Positions 24,306-33,148 of a DNA stretch of 64,000 nt are shown piece by piece. The notes beneath the pieces are model-generated. The model saw only the letters and a list, made by a program, of their open reading frames with translations. It ran no database searches and was not told the origin of the DNA. The translations under genes and the position numbers were made by a program. The number at the start of each line of letters is the position of its first letter. Within the stretch, counting starts at the first letter, position 1. The DNA is from Lachnospiraceae bacterium (GTDB lineage: Bacteria > Bacillota > Clostridia > Lachnospirales > Lachnospiraceae): NCBI GenBank assembly GCA_017938315.1, contig JAGBBV010000032.1:48397-112396 (forward strand), written 5' to 3'.

Positions 24306-25835
24306 TTGAAAAAAGTAGGAATTATAATAGCACTTGTCAGCTTACTGCTTACAGCAGGCTGCCAAGAAGAAAATCCCACGGAAAATATAACTAACCAGCC
24401 CGTTCCCGATTATACCAGTATGGAGGAAGAACCGGTGCTTGCTTACGAGGTGCCGGTTAGCATTCCCGGAATATTGGTTAATCAAATCGGATATATAACC
24501 GGAAGTACAAAGGTGGCAATTTTTCACGGAGAAGAACTTCCGGATGTGTTTTATGTGGTGAAAGCAGAGAGCGGAAAAACAGTATATACAGGTACATTGG
24601 AAGAAAAGAAAACTGCTCCTAATGAGACCATAAGCTATTGCTATGGTGACTTTAGCGAAGTGACCACGGCAGGGACTTATTACATAGAAGCCCCCATATT
24701 GGGGAGAACTTATGAATTTAAAATTGGGGAAAATGTTTACGGGGATTTGTTTGCAGAGGCCTGTAAGCAATATTATTATAACAGATGCGGCATGACCCTT
24801 ACGGAAAACTATGCAGGGGAAAATGCACATAATGCCTGCCACACGGCGAAAGCAGTTCTGCAGTCTGACACATCGGTTTCTGTGGACGTGACCGGTGGAT
24901 GGCATCAGGATGAAAAAGGACAAAAAAATACCCTAGCCGCAGCGGAAACTATGTCAATGCTGCTGCTTGCTTATGAATTATATCCGGATGCCTTTTCCGA
25001 TGATACAGGGATTCCGGAAAGCGGTAATGGGATTCCGGACATTTTGGATGAAATTAAATATGAAGCAGACTGGCTTCTCAAAATGCAGGAACAGGAAACC
25101 GGGGCAGTTTACGAGGGTGTCAGCGTATATGCCAAAAATGGTGATGCTGCATCTAAGGTTGCCAATATATATGTAGAGCCTCCCACAGCAGATGCAGGAA
25201 AAGCATTTGCAATGGCTCTTGCCAAATTCAGCTATTTATATCAGAACTATGACACGGCATATGCGACCAACTGCCTGAAAGCAGCAGACAGGGCATGGAA
25301 ATATGTGGAATTAAATAATAAAGATAAAATAATGGACGAATGGTCCTTTGCCGCAGCCACAGAACTGTACCGTGCTTCGGGAAAACTATCCTATCACCAA
25401 TATGTTACCCAATACTTACAAAGTGAAGACTATAAAAATCAGTGGAATGAAACCATACTTTTGGGATATGTGACATATATTTCTACTAAGCACAGGGTAA
25501 ATAAAGTCCACTGTGAAATGATTATGGACTTAATAATGACAAAAGCAGAAAATATTTCCTATACAGCAAGAGAGGCAGTATACTTGACAGCGGGAAATAA
25601 GCAGCAGGATAACAACAACCAGCTTTTGCTTGAAATGATGTGTTTGTCTGTAGTAAACCGTATTATTTCCAATCATGAGTACGAAACGGTAATAGAAAAT
25701 CATTTACATTATTTTTTGGGAAGAAATGAAACTGCACATAATCATATAGAAAACAGTACAGGGATTATGAAACAGTTTGAAGCTGATGGAAAATTGGTAC
25801 TTATGCTAAGTGAAATTATGAAAAACGGTAGATAA
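24306..25835 (+). CDS. GH9-like lipoprotein with degraded active site
   Basis: 509 residues, TTG start behind GGGAGG. A lipoprotein signal ends in LLTAGC. An Ig-like CelD_N domain follows (ILVNQIGYITGSTKVAIF), then an (alpha/alpha)6 GH9 catalytic fold with SGNGIPDILDEIKYEADWLLKMQ and YFLGRN. GH9 cellulases use Asp residues in the sequence GGWYDAGD and a late Glu near NEVAxDYNA. Here the first is GGWHQDEKG and the second is not recognisable, so classical cellulase activity is unlikely. It precedes ddl and murF, suggesting a role at the cell surface or in wall metabolism (inference). Confidence 0.85.
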   Translation: MKKVGIIIALVSLLLTAGCQEENPTENITNQPVPDYTSMEEEPVLAYEVPVSIPGILVNQIGYITGSTKVAIFHGEELPDVFYVVKAESGKTVYTGTLEEKKTAPNETISYCYGDFSEVTTAGTYYIEAPILGRTYEFKIGENVYGDLFAEACKQYYYNRCGMTLTENYAGENAHNACHTAKAVLQSDTSVSVDVTGGWHQDEKGQKNTLAAAETMSMLLLAYELYPDAFSDDTGIPESGNGIPDILDEIKYEADWLLKMQEQETGAVYEGVSVYAKNGDAASKVANIYVEPPTADAGKAFAMALAKFSYLYQNYDTAYATNCLKAADRAWKYVELNNKDKIMDEWSFAAATELYRASGKLSYHQYVTQYLQSEDYKNQWNETILLGYVTYISTKHRVNKVHCEMIMDLIMTKAENISYTAREAVYLTAGNKQQDNNNQLLLEMMCLSVVNRIISNHEYETVIENHLHYFLGRNETAHNHIENSTGIMKQFEADGKLVLMLSEIMKNGR

Positions 25836-25877
25836 TGCTATTAATTTAATTTTTGAAATAAAGGAAGGAAACGAATC

Positions 25878-26903
25878 ATGAAAATTGTGGTTTTGGCAGG
25901 TGGAATCAGTACAGAAAGAGATGTATCCTTAAGCACGGGAAGTATGATATACAGAGCCTTAAAGAAAAATGGACATAAAGCAGTGCTCCTGGATGTGTAT
26001 TTGGGGTATGAAGGAAAAGATGCTGACGCTATCTTTGAAAAAGACGAAGACTGGGCAAAGGAAATGGGAGGCATATCCGAGAAAAATCCTGATATAGAGC
26101 AGGTAAAAGCGATGCGTCCTGACGGAGATAAGAATTTCTTTGGGCCAAATGTTATATCCATTTGTCAGGCAGCTGATGTGGTATTTATGGCTCTTCACGG
26201 TGAAAATGGTGAAAATGGAAAAATACAGGCATGCTTTGACCTGATGGGAATTACTTATACGGGAACAGATTATGTGAGTTCAGCAATCTGTATGGATAAA
26301 GGAATTACAAAAGATATTTTTAAAAGCTACGGAATTCCTTCACCTGTAGGAATCCGTTTGAAAAAGGGACAAAAGCAGGCAGAAAAAATCCCTTTTCCCT
26401 GCATTGTAAAGGCATGCTGTGGTGGTTCCAGTGTGGGAGTCTGCATTGCATGGAAAGAAGATGAGTATGAAGCGGCACTGAAAGAAGCATTTCAATATGA
26501 TGAAGAAGTAGTTATCGAACAGTACATACAGGGACGTGAATTTTCAGTTGGTGTCATGGACGGTAGGGCGTTACCTGTTATTGAAATTGCACCTATACAG
26601 GGATTTTATGATTATAAGAACAAATATCAGGCAGGCTCTGCGATTGAAACTTGTCCGGCACAAATCCCGGAAGAGAAAACAAAAGAAATGCAAGGATATG
26701 CTGAGCAGGCATTTAAGGCACTGCGCCTTAAAAATTATGCGAGAATGGATTTTATGATGAGTGAGCAGGGTGATGTTTATTGCCTTGAGGCAAATACCCT
26801 TCCCGGTATGACACCTACATCACTGTTGCCCCAGGAAGCTGCAGCGGAAGGGGTCAGCTTCGGAGAATTGTGTGAAAAGATTATTGCAGCAGCATTGCGA
26901 TAG
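25878..26903 (+). CDS. ddl: D-alanine--D-alanine ligase
   Basis: 341-residue ATP-grasp enzyme that makes the D-Ala-D-Ala dipeptide of peptidoglycan. Motifs: MALHGENGENG, the glycine-rich ATP loop CCGGSSVGV, and the metal-binding end EANTLPGMTPTSLLPQ. The residue pattern is that of a D-Ala ligase and not clearly of a D-Ala-D-Lac (VanA-type) enzyme. AAGGAAGG precedes the ATG. The next gene, 18 bases on, is murF, which uses its product. Confidence 0.95.
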   Translation: MKIVVLAGGISTERDVSLSTGSMIYRALKKNGHKAVLLDVYLGYEGKDADAIFEKDEDWAKEMGGISEKNPDIEQVKAMRPDGDKNFFGPNVISICQAADVVFMALHGENGENGKIQACFDLMGITYTGTDYVSSAICMDKGITKDIFKSYGIPSPVGIRLKKGQKQAEKIPFPCIVKACCGGSSVGVCIAWKEDEYEAALKEAFQYDEEVVIEQYIQGREFSVGVMDGRALPVIEIAPIQGFYDYKNKYQAGSAIETCPAQIPEEKTKEMQGYAEQAFKALRLKNYARMDFMMSEQGDVYCLEANTLPGMTPTSLLPQEAAAEGVSFGELCEKIIAAALR

Positions 26904-26921
26904 GACAGGAGAATTTATTTG

Positions 26922-28304
26922 ATGAGAAATTTGACGCTGGAAAATATAGCAAAAGCATGCGGCGGAAAACTGTGTGGTAAAGATACCGGAGCAAAGGCAA
27001 CATGTGTGGTAATTGATTCACGTAAAATGGAAATCGGCGGTGTATTTATTGCAACAAAAGGAGAACGGGTTGACGGACACAGCTTTATTCCCGGAATGGA
27101 AGAAGCAGGCGCAATTGGCGTTGTATGTGAAAACGTGCCGGCACAGTGTGGGATACCATATATTTTAGTCAAAGATTCTTTACAGGCATTAAAGGATATC
27201 GCAGAATTTTATAGACAGCAATTAGACATTCCTGTGATAGGAATTACCGGCAGTGTGGGAAAAACCAGCACCAAAGAAATGATAGCGGGGGTACTCTCAG
27301 AAAAATTCCATGTATTAAAAACGGAGGGGAATTTTAACAACGAAGTAGGCCTTCCGTTGACTATATTGAGAATAAGAGATGAGCATGAAGCAGCAGTGGT
27401 GGAAATGGGCATCAGTGACTTTGGGGAGATGAGAAGGCTCAGCAAAGTTGCCAGACCTGACATTTGTGTCATGACGAATATAGGACAATGCCATCTGGAA
27501 AATCTGGGAACAAGAGAAGGAATTTTAAAAGCAAAATCCGAGATTTTTGATTATATGAATCCTAAAGGAAATGTGTTTGTAAACGGAGACGATGATATGT
27601 TAATCCGCGTAAACACAAAGCATGGCAATAAACCCGTCCACTTTGGATTTCAGCCGGAAAATGAAATATACGCATCGGATATTATAAACCGTGGACTTTC
27701 CGGTTCGGAAGCAGTTTTTCATATAGGGAAGGAAGTTTTTCCCGTAAAGGTTCCGCTTCCCGGTGAACACATGATTTACAATGCTCTGGCAGCAACTGCG
27801 GTGGGAAAATCCCTGGGACTTTCCAAAGAGCAGATTCAAAAAGGCATTGGGGATGTTCAGGCTGTAGGCGGAAGAAGCAATGTAATGGTGCTGACGGATT
27901 ATACCCTGATAGATGATTGCTATAATGCAAATCCGGTTTCAATGAGAGCAGCAATTGACTTGCTTTCCATGGGGCTTGGTAGAAAAGTAGCCGTGCTTGG
28001 AGATATGTTTGAGCTTGGTGATAGGGAATGCGAGTTACACAGGGAAGTAGGCGCCTATGCAGCCGAAAAAGGAATTGATGTGATTGTCTGCACCGGTTTA
28101 TTATCAAAGCATATGTATGAAGGTGTTTGCGAAGCGAAGAAGGAGATGCTTTCTGCTGCAGGAAAGAAAGAGGTTTATTATTTCGAAACCAGAGATGAAA
28201 TGCTAAAGGAATTGCCGGAGATTTTAAAAGCAGGTGACAATGTGCTAGTGAAGGCATCCCACGGCATGCATTTTGAAGAAGTGGTAAGTTTTCTAAACAA
28301 ATAA
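26922..28304 (+). CDS. murF: UDP-N-acetylmuramoyl-tripeptide--D-alanyl-D-alanine ligase
   Basis: 460-residue Mur ligase that adds D-Ala-D-Ala to the UDP-MurNAc tripeptide. ATP loop GITGSVGKTSTKEM, then NFNNEVGLPLT and the C-terminal VLGDMFELGD block of MurF. The start is either ATG 26922 or TTG 26919 immediately before it; AGGAG lies nine bases before the TTG. Operon with ddl. Ends at a bidirectional terminator. Confidence 0.95.
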   Translation: MRNLTLENIAKACGGKLCGKDTGAKATCVVIDSRKMEIGGVFIATKGERVDGHSFIPGMEEAGAIGVVCENVPAQCGIPYILVKDSLQALKDIAEFYRQQLDIPVIGITGSVGKTSTKEMIAGVLSEKFHVLKTEGNFNNEVGLPLTILRIRDEHEAAVVEMGISDFGEMRRLSKVARPDICVMTNIGQCHLENLGTREGILKAKSEIFDYMNPKGNVFVNGDDDMLIRVNTKHGNKPVHFGFQPENEIYASDIINRGLSGSEAVFHIGKEVFPVKVPLPGEHMIYNALAATAVGKSLGLSKEQIQKGIGDVQAVGGRSNVMVLTDYTLIDDCYNANPVSMRAAIDLLSMGLGRKVAVLGDMFELGDRECELHREVGAYAAEKGIDVIVCTGLLSKHMYEGVCEAKKEMLSAAGKKEVYYFETRDEMLKELPEILKAGDNVLVKASHGMHFEEVVSFLNK

Positions 28305-28307
28305 AAA

Positions 28308-28336
28308 GAGAAGCAGGTTATTTTCCTGCTTCTTCT
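28308..28336. terminator. Bidirectional terminator between murF and plsC
   Basis: GAAGCAGG and CCTGCTTC arms (28310-28317, 28325-28332) with T- and A-rich flanks. The plsC stop codon (28318-28320) lies in the loop. Confidence 0.85.
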
Positions 28337-29091
28337 TTTATTTTAAAATAGGTTTCTTTAATGATATTTAGAGTGTAGGCACCGATATGCTTTTGGTCTT
28401 CTTTAGAAAGATCCTTTATGTAAATAGGCTTGCCGTATTCAATAATTACATGGGACTTCTTAATTTTAGGAAGATGATCTTCAAAAATGGCGGCTGAATT
28501 ATAAATCGTCATAGGTACAATGGGGCATCCGGATTTGGAAGCAATTTTAAAACTGCCCTCGTGGAATTCCATAAAAGTATGATTCACTCTGTTTCTGGTA
28601 CCTTCCGGAAAAACACAAATGGATATTCCCGATTTTACCTTTTCAATAGCAGTAAGGATGATGGATAATCCTTGCTTTACATCGCTTCTGTCCAGAAACA
28701 GACAATGAAGGTTTTTCATCCAGTTAGATAAAAGGGGCCACTTGAGCATTTCCTTTTTAGCGATGTAGCCGGTGGGTCTGGGAACACGGATATAAGTAAG
28801 CAAAATGTCAAAGTAGCTTCTGTGATTTCCGATGTAAAGAACCGGTTCATCTGTCGGAACATTTTCTTCACCCCTGATAGTTACCTTGGTGCCGGACAAA
28901 AACAGGCACACGCGGAATGCCCACAATACAATGGCAAGAGAACTTTTGTTTTTGATATCCATATTAAACTTACCGATTATCCATTCTGCAATCAGAAGGG
29001 GTATGCTTAAAATCAAAAAGAGAATTACGAAAGTAAGTACTGCCAGAAAACGTATCATACTAAACCTCACATATTTTATAAATGAAAGCAT
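28318..29091 (-). CDS. plsC: 1-acyl-sn-glycerol-3-phosphate acyltransferase
   Basis: 257-residue membrane enzyme that makes phosphatidic acid in phospholipid synthesis. N-terminal hydrophobic segment (about 10-36), then the acyltransferase blocks NHRSYFD (HX4D catalytic motif), LDRSDVKQG and VFPEGTRNR. Monocistronic, with a good promoter directly upstream and divergent from the glycosyltransferase gene. Confidence 0.93.
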   Translation of the reverse strand: MLSFIKYVRFSMIRFLAVLTFVILFLILSIPLLIAEWIIGKFNMDIKNKSSLAIVLWAFRVCLFLSGTKVTIRGEENVPTDEPVLYIGNHRSYFDILLTYIRVPRPTGYIAKKEMLKWPLLSNWMKNLHCLFLDRSDVKQGLSIILTAIEKVKSGISICVFPEGTRNRVNHTFMEFHEGSFKIASKSGCPIVPMTIYNSAAIFEDHLPKIKKSHVIIEYGKPIYIKDLSKEDQKHIGAYTLNIIKETYFKIKEEAGK

Positions 29092-29095
29092 CTAT

Positions 29096-29124
29096 AGTAT
29101 AAATGAAACAATATCGTTTGGCAA
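29096..29124 (-). promoter_or_regulatory. plsC promoter
   Basis: Minus strand TTGCCA (29119-29124), 17-bp spacer, TATACT (29096-29101), close to the plsC start at 29091. The transcript leader would be nearly absent, so either the leader is very short or a start codon further in is used. Confidence 0.55.
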
Positions 29125-29153
29125 TAGGTGCTTTGGCAAAACACAAGTCAAAC

Positions 29154-29182
29154 TGGACGGGACATGTCATGTTTGCTATAAT
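29154..29182 (+). promoter_or_regulatory. Promoter of the GT2-membrane protein operon
   Basis: Extended -10 TGCTATAAT (hexamer 29177-29182) with a 17-bp spacer from TGGACG (29154-29159). Confidence 0.6.
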
Positions 29183-29222
29183 GTATTATTGGAAACATTA
29201 TGTAATAAAAAGGAGCCTTCTG

Positions 29223-30167
29223 ATGGACAAGATTGCAGTATTAATTCCCTGTTATAACGAAGAAAAGACAATCGCTAAGGTGATTGCGGATGCCAAGGAG
29301 GCATTGCCGGAAGCTGTCATCTATGTATATGATAATAATTCTACAGATAACACTGTAGAAATTGCAAAACAGGCAGGGGCTGTGGTGCGCTACGAGTACG
29401 TACAGGGAAAAGGAAATGTAATCCGCAGGATGTTTCGTGAAATAGAGGCCAGATGCTACATTATGGTAGATGGTGATGATACTTATCCCATGGAATTTGC
29501 ACCGGAAATGGTAAATAAGGTGCTTTGCCATAATGCTGACATGGTAGTGGGAGACAGGCTTTCCTCTACTTACTTTCAGGAGAACAAGCGTCCTTTTCAT
29601 AACATGGGAAACAGTCTGGTCAGGGGTAGCATCAACAGATTGTTTGGTTGCGACATTAAAGATATTATGACCGGATTTCGGGCATTCAGCTATGGGTTTG
29701 TAAAGACCTTTCCTGTTTTGTCCAAAGGATTTGAAATTGAGACAGAGATGACAATTCATGCCGTTTACAATCAGATGCAGATAGAAAATGTGATTGTGGA
29801 ATACAGAGACAGACCGGAAGGCAGTGTTTCCAAGTTAAATACTTATTCCGACGGTATGAAAGTGTTATTTACGATTTTCAGACTTTACAGGGACTATAAA
29901 CCTCTTGGGTTCTTTAGCTTGTTTGCGGCATTTTTGACGGTGATATCCGTACTCTTTTTTGTTCCGGTTCTGATAGAGTATATTCAGACGGGATTAGTAT
30001 TAAAATTTCCTACACTGATTGTGTGCGGCTTTGCGATTCTGGCAGCAATCCAATCATTCTTTGCAGGACTTATTTTGTCTAATATGGCACAGAAAAACAG
30101 AAGAGATTTCGAGTACCGGTATACAAAGGTGTGTGAAAAGGAACTTAAGAGCAGGGAAGAAGAATAA
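29223..30167 (+). CDS. Glycosyltransferase family 2, polyprenyl-linked type
   Basis: 314 residues. GT-A domain with VLIPCYNEEKTI, YDNNSTDNT, and VDGDDTYP (the DxD metal site), then two C-terminal membrane helices (about 240-300). This layout matches dolichol/undecaprenyl-phosphate sugar synthases (DPM1/GtrB-like) and related envelope transferases. ATG 29223 has AAAAAGGAG at good spacing; in-frame upstream starts have none. It is 13 bases from the next gene, a polytopic membrane protein that may use the lipid-linked sugar (inference). Confidence 0.88.
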   Translation: MDKIAVLIPCYNEEKTIAKVIADAKEALPEAVIYVYDNNSTDNTVEIAKQAGAVVRYEYVQGKGNVIRRMFREIEARCYIMVDGDDTYPMEFAPEMVNKVLCHNADMVVGDRLSSTYFQENKRPFHNMGNSLVRGSINRLFGCDIKDIMTGFRAFSYGFVKTFPVLSKGFEIETEMTIHAVYNQMQIENVIVEYRDRPEGSVSKLNTYSDGMKVLFTIFRLYRDYKPLGFFSLFAAFLTVISVLFFVPVLIEYIQTGLVLKFPTLIVCGFAILAAIQSFFAGLILSNMAQKNRRDFEYRYTKVCEKELKSREEE

Positions 30168-30180
30168 AAGGTGATAGATA

Positions 30181-31911
30181 GTGAAAAAAATTATCAGTAA
30201 ATGGTATTTGATAGTTGCCGCAGGCTTTATGGTGTTTGCGGCATTCCTATTTTTGTTTTTTGGTGAAAAGAGCATTATTGCGGTACATGATAATCTGGAT
30301 CTGTTTGTGGCACAGTTTCAGATGCTTAAAAATACAGACTCATTTTTTGCACATAACGTAAACGTACCGTTTCTGGGAGGAATCAGCAGAGACTCCCTGC
30401 CGTCTGAGTTTTCGCTATACAGTTTTTTGTATATGCTGATGCCATCTTACTATGCCTATGTCACAGGATATCTTTTGAAGATAGTTATTGCTATAGCCGG
30501 TTGCATATTACTGGCAAAGGATTTTTGCAAAGACGGATATGAGAAATATAAACCCATTGTATGGATGTGTGGTTTTGCTTATGGCATCTTGAACGTTTTC
30601 CCGGCATATGGAATTCCATTCGCATCCATACCAATGGTAGTGTTTTTGGTTAGAAGAATTATAGCTAACCCTTCGCTTAAGTGGTATTTGTGTTTGTTCT
30701 TATATCCTTTATTATCCTACTTTTCCTATTTTGGACTGTTTATTTTGGCATATATGGCTGTGGCTTTTTTGTGGATATCCATAAGAGACAGAAAGTTAAA
30801 TAAAGCGATACTCCTTGCAATTTTTGTGCTGTCTGCAGGATACATTGTTTTTGAGTACCGTCTATTTGGCCTTATGCTGCTTGGCAGCGAAGAGACCATC
30901 CGGACTACCATGGAAGTGGGATCTTTGGATGCGGCGGCTATTGTAAAGATGATGTGGGAAGGATTTTCAAAGGGAATGTTCCACGCCGAAAGCGTACATA
31001 CATATTTGGTGTTGCCGGTATGCGTTTTATATTTTGTTATCACAAATGGATTCTACATTTTCCAAAAAAGAGGAAAAGAAATTTTACATGATCCTTTTAA
31101 TTTCGTGATGCTGGTACTTTTGTTTAACAGCGTTGTATATGGAATTTATTATTTTGAAGGTTTTAGGAATCTGATAGAAACGTTATGCCCGCCGCTTACG
31201 GGATGGCAGTTTAACAGGACCATATTTTTTAATCCCTTCCTGTGGTATGCAGCCTTTTTTATGGTGCTTAAAAGATTGTATGATATGAAAAAAAGAGTGG
31301 GATGTTATGTTGCCAACGTACTTGTTTTTTTGGCAGTGCTTATCATCGTTTTTTCCGGAACCAGGTACAATGACTTTTATCATACATCAGTAGCAAAAGC
31401 GTATGAACTGCTAAAAGGAAAGGTGCCGGACCAATTAAGCTATGAAGAGTTTTATTCGGAAAGCTTATTTGAAATGGCAAAAGAAGAAATAGGGTATGAT
31501 GGACAGTGGGCACTTGCATATGGTTACCATCCGGCAGTCCTTGAGTATAATGATATTGCAACCCTTGACGGTTATTTGGGATTTTATCCACAAGCCTATA
31601 AGGAAGCCTTTAGAAAGATAATTGCACCTGCCCTTGATAGGGTGCCGGAGTCGGCAAGCTATTATGACACATGGGGAGCAAGAGCTTATCTGTATTCGGG
31701 AACGGATGCGTCTATTGTAAATGCTTCCCGCACATATAGCGTGACAGACCATGATATTTATATTGACACACAGGCGATAAAAGAACTTGGCGGAAAATAT
31801 ATTTTTTCCAGAATAGAAATTTCAAATGGAACTGAAAAAGAGCTGGAGTTTTGCGGAAGATATGAAGATTCTTCGTCACCTTATATTTTATATGTCTATG
31901 AAGTAAAATAA
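30181..31911 (+). CDS. Polytopic membrane protein (DUF6044/YfhO-like)
   Basis: 576 residues, GTG start behind AAAGGTGAT. About ten to twelve hydrophobic helices, with a large outward loop after helix 1 (VHDNLDLFVAQFQ) as in GT-C-fold transferases and YfhO, followed by a soluble C-terminal domain of about 180 residues. I recognise the family only as DUF6044/YfhO-like. Pairing with a GT2 polyprenyl-sugar synthase suggests transfer of a sugar onto an envelope polymer, as in the GtrB/YfhO pair that glycosylates lipoteichoic acid in Bacillus. Terminated by a strong hairpin. Confidence 0.75.
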   Translation: MKKIISKWYLIVAAGFMVFAAFLFLFFGEKSIIAVHDNLDLFVAQFQMLKNTDSFFAHNVNVPFLGGISRDSLPSEFSLYSFLYMLMPSYYAYVTGYLLKIVIAIAGCILLAKDFCKDGYEKYKPIVWMCGFAYGILNVFPAYGIPFASIPMVVFLVRRIIANPSLKWYLCLFLYPLLSYFSYFGLFILAYMAVAFLWISIRDRKLNKAILLAIFVLSAGYIVFEYRLFGLMLLGSEETIRTTMEVGSLDAAAIVKMMWEGFSKGMFHAESVHTYLVLPVCVLYFVITNGFYIFQKRGKEILHDPFNFVMLVLLFNSVVYGIYYFEGFRNLIETLCPPLTGWQFNRTIFFNPFLWYAAFFMVLKRLYDMKKRVGCYVANVLVFLAVLIIVFSGTRYNDFYHTSVAKAYELLKGKVPDQLSYEEFYSESLFEMAKEEIGYDGQWALAYGYHPAVLEYNDIATLDGYLGFYPQAYKEAFRKIIAPALDRVPESASYYDTWGARAYLYSGTDASIVNASRTYSVTDHDIYIDTQAIKELGGKYIFSRIEISNGTEKELEFCGRYEDSSSPYILYVYEVK

Positions 31912-31940
31912 AAAAAGCGGCTTTGTTAAGCCGCTTTTTG
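31911..31940. terminator. Bidirectional terminator between the DUF6044 gene and prs
   Basis: AAAAAAGCGGCTT-TGTT-AAGCCGCTTTTT: near-perfect hairpin with A and T runs on both sides, serving both converging genes. Confidence 0.92.
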
Positions 31941-31949
31941 CATGCATGA

Positions 31950-33140
31950 TTAGTCAATAGGTTCGCCTTTTTTGTATTTGGCTACGACATTTTGTATACG
32001 CTCGTTGGGATTTAATAAATCACTGATAGATGCGTCATGATTTAAGGTGTCAATCAGGTAAGCGATATATTTGCTCATATCGCAGTCAATATACCATTCC
32101 CTGGAGAGAAGCTCCGGAGTCTGATAAATTAAATTTGTAGTAAGAACCCTGTCAATTAATCCATTCTCATAAGCCTTATCAAATCGCTCAAGACCATTTG
32201 TAAACAAGCCGAATGTACTACAGATAAATATCTTGCCGGCCTTTCTTTCTTTTAATGCGGTTGCAACCTCAATCACGCTCTCACCGGAAGAAATCATATC
32301 ATCAATGATAATCATATCTTTGCCTTCCACGGAAGAACCTAAGAATTCATGGGCAACAATAGGGTTACGGCCGTTTACGACTCTGGTATAGTCGCGTCTC
32401 TTATAGAACATACCCATGTCAAGGCCCAGCACGTTTGCCATGTAAATAGCACGGCTCATTCCGCCTTCATCAGGGCTGATTACCATCATGTGGTCAGAAT
32501 CGAGTTTTAAGTTCTCAACGTTTTTTAATAAGCCTTTGATAAACTGATAAGTAGGTCTTACTGTTTCAAAACCATGAAGAGGAATCGCGTTTTGTACTCT
32601 GGGATCGTGGGCGTCAAAGGTGATGATATTATCCACACCCATGCGTACCATTTCCTGAAGAGCGATGGCACAGTCAAGAGATTCCCTTGCAGTTCTCTTA
32701 TGCTGTCTGCTTTCATATAAGAACGGCATAATAACGGTAATTCTTCTTGCCTTACCGCCTACAGCCGCAATAATTCTTTTTAAATCCTGATAATGATCAT
32801 CCGGGGACATGTGGTTTTCACGTCCGCAGAGGGAGTATGTTAAACTGTGGTTTGCCACGTCTACTAAGAGATACAGGTCTGTTCCTCTGACAGATTCCAT
32901 AATCATTCCTTTGGCTTCTCCGGAACCGAAACGGGGAACCTTTGCCTGTAATATATAGGAATCACGCTGATATCCGGCAAATGCAAGACTGTCTTTGTGT
33001 TCACTTTCCCTAACAGTTCTCCATTCGACCAAATAATCGTTGACCTTTTCCCCTAAGGATTTGCAACCTTCCAGAGGAATAATACCCAGGGAACCGACAG
33101 GAATGGTTTCCAGATTTCTTGTTTCTTCACGTTGAGACAT
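31950..33140 (-). CDS. prs: Ribose-phosphate pyrophosphokinase, long form
   Basis: Makes PRPP from ribose-5-phosphate and ATP. 396 residues, clearly longer than the usual ~315. The extra length is in the N-terminal part and at insertions. PRPP-binding loop DMIIIDDMISSGES, flexible loop YKRRDYTR, and FDAHDPRVQN are present. ATG 33138-33140 is used, with GTGAGG upstream; a GTG four codons earlier would overlap dnaI. Last gene of the dnaD-dnaI-prs operon, linking nucleotide precursor supply with replication genes. PRPP is also a substrate of PncB, encoded at 3-4.5 kb. Confidence 0.92.
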   Translation of the reverse strand: MSQREETRNLETIPVGSLGIIPLEGCKSLGEKVNDYLVEWRTVRESEHKDSLAFAGYQRDSYILQAKVPRFGSGEAKGMIMESVRGTDLYLLVDVANHSLTYSLCGRENHMSPDDHYQDLKRIIAAVGGKARRITVIMPFLYESRQHKRTARESLDCAIALQEMVRMGVDNIITFDAHDPRVQNAIPLHGFETVRPTYQFIKGLLKNVENLKLDSDHMMVISPDEGGMSRAIYMANVLGLDMGMFYKRRDYTRVVNGRNPIVAHEFLGSSVEGKDMIIIDDMISSGESVIEVATALKERKAGKIFICSTFGLFTNGLERFDKAYENGLIDRVLTTNLIYQTPELLSREWYIDCDMSKYIAYLIDTLNHDASISDLLNPNERIQNVVAKYKKGEPID

Positions 33141-33148
33141 GAGATACC

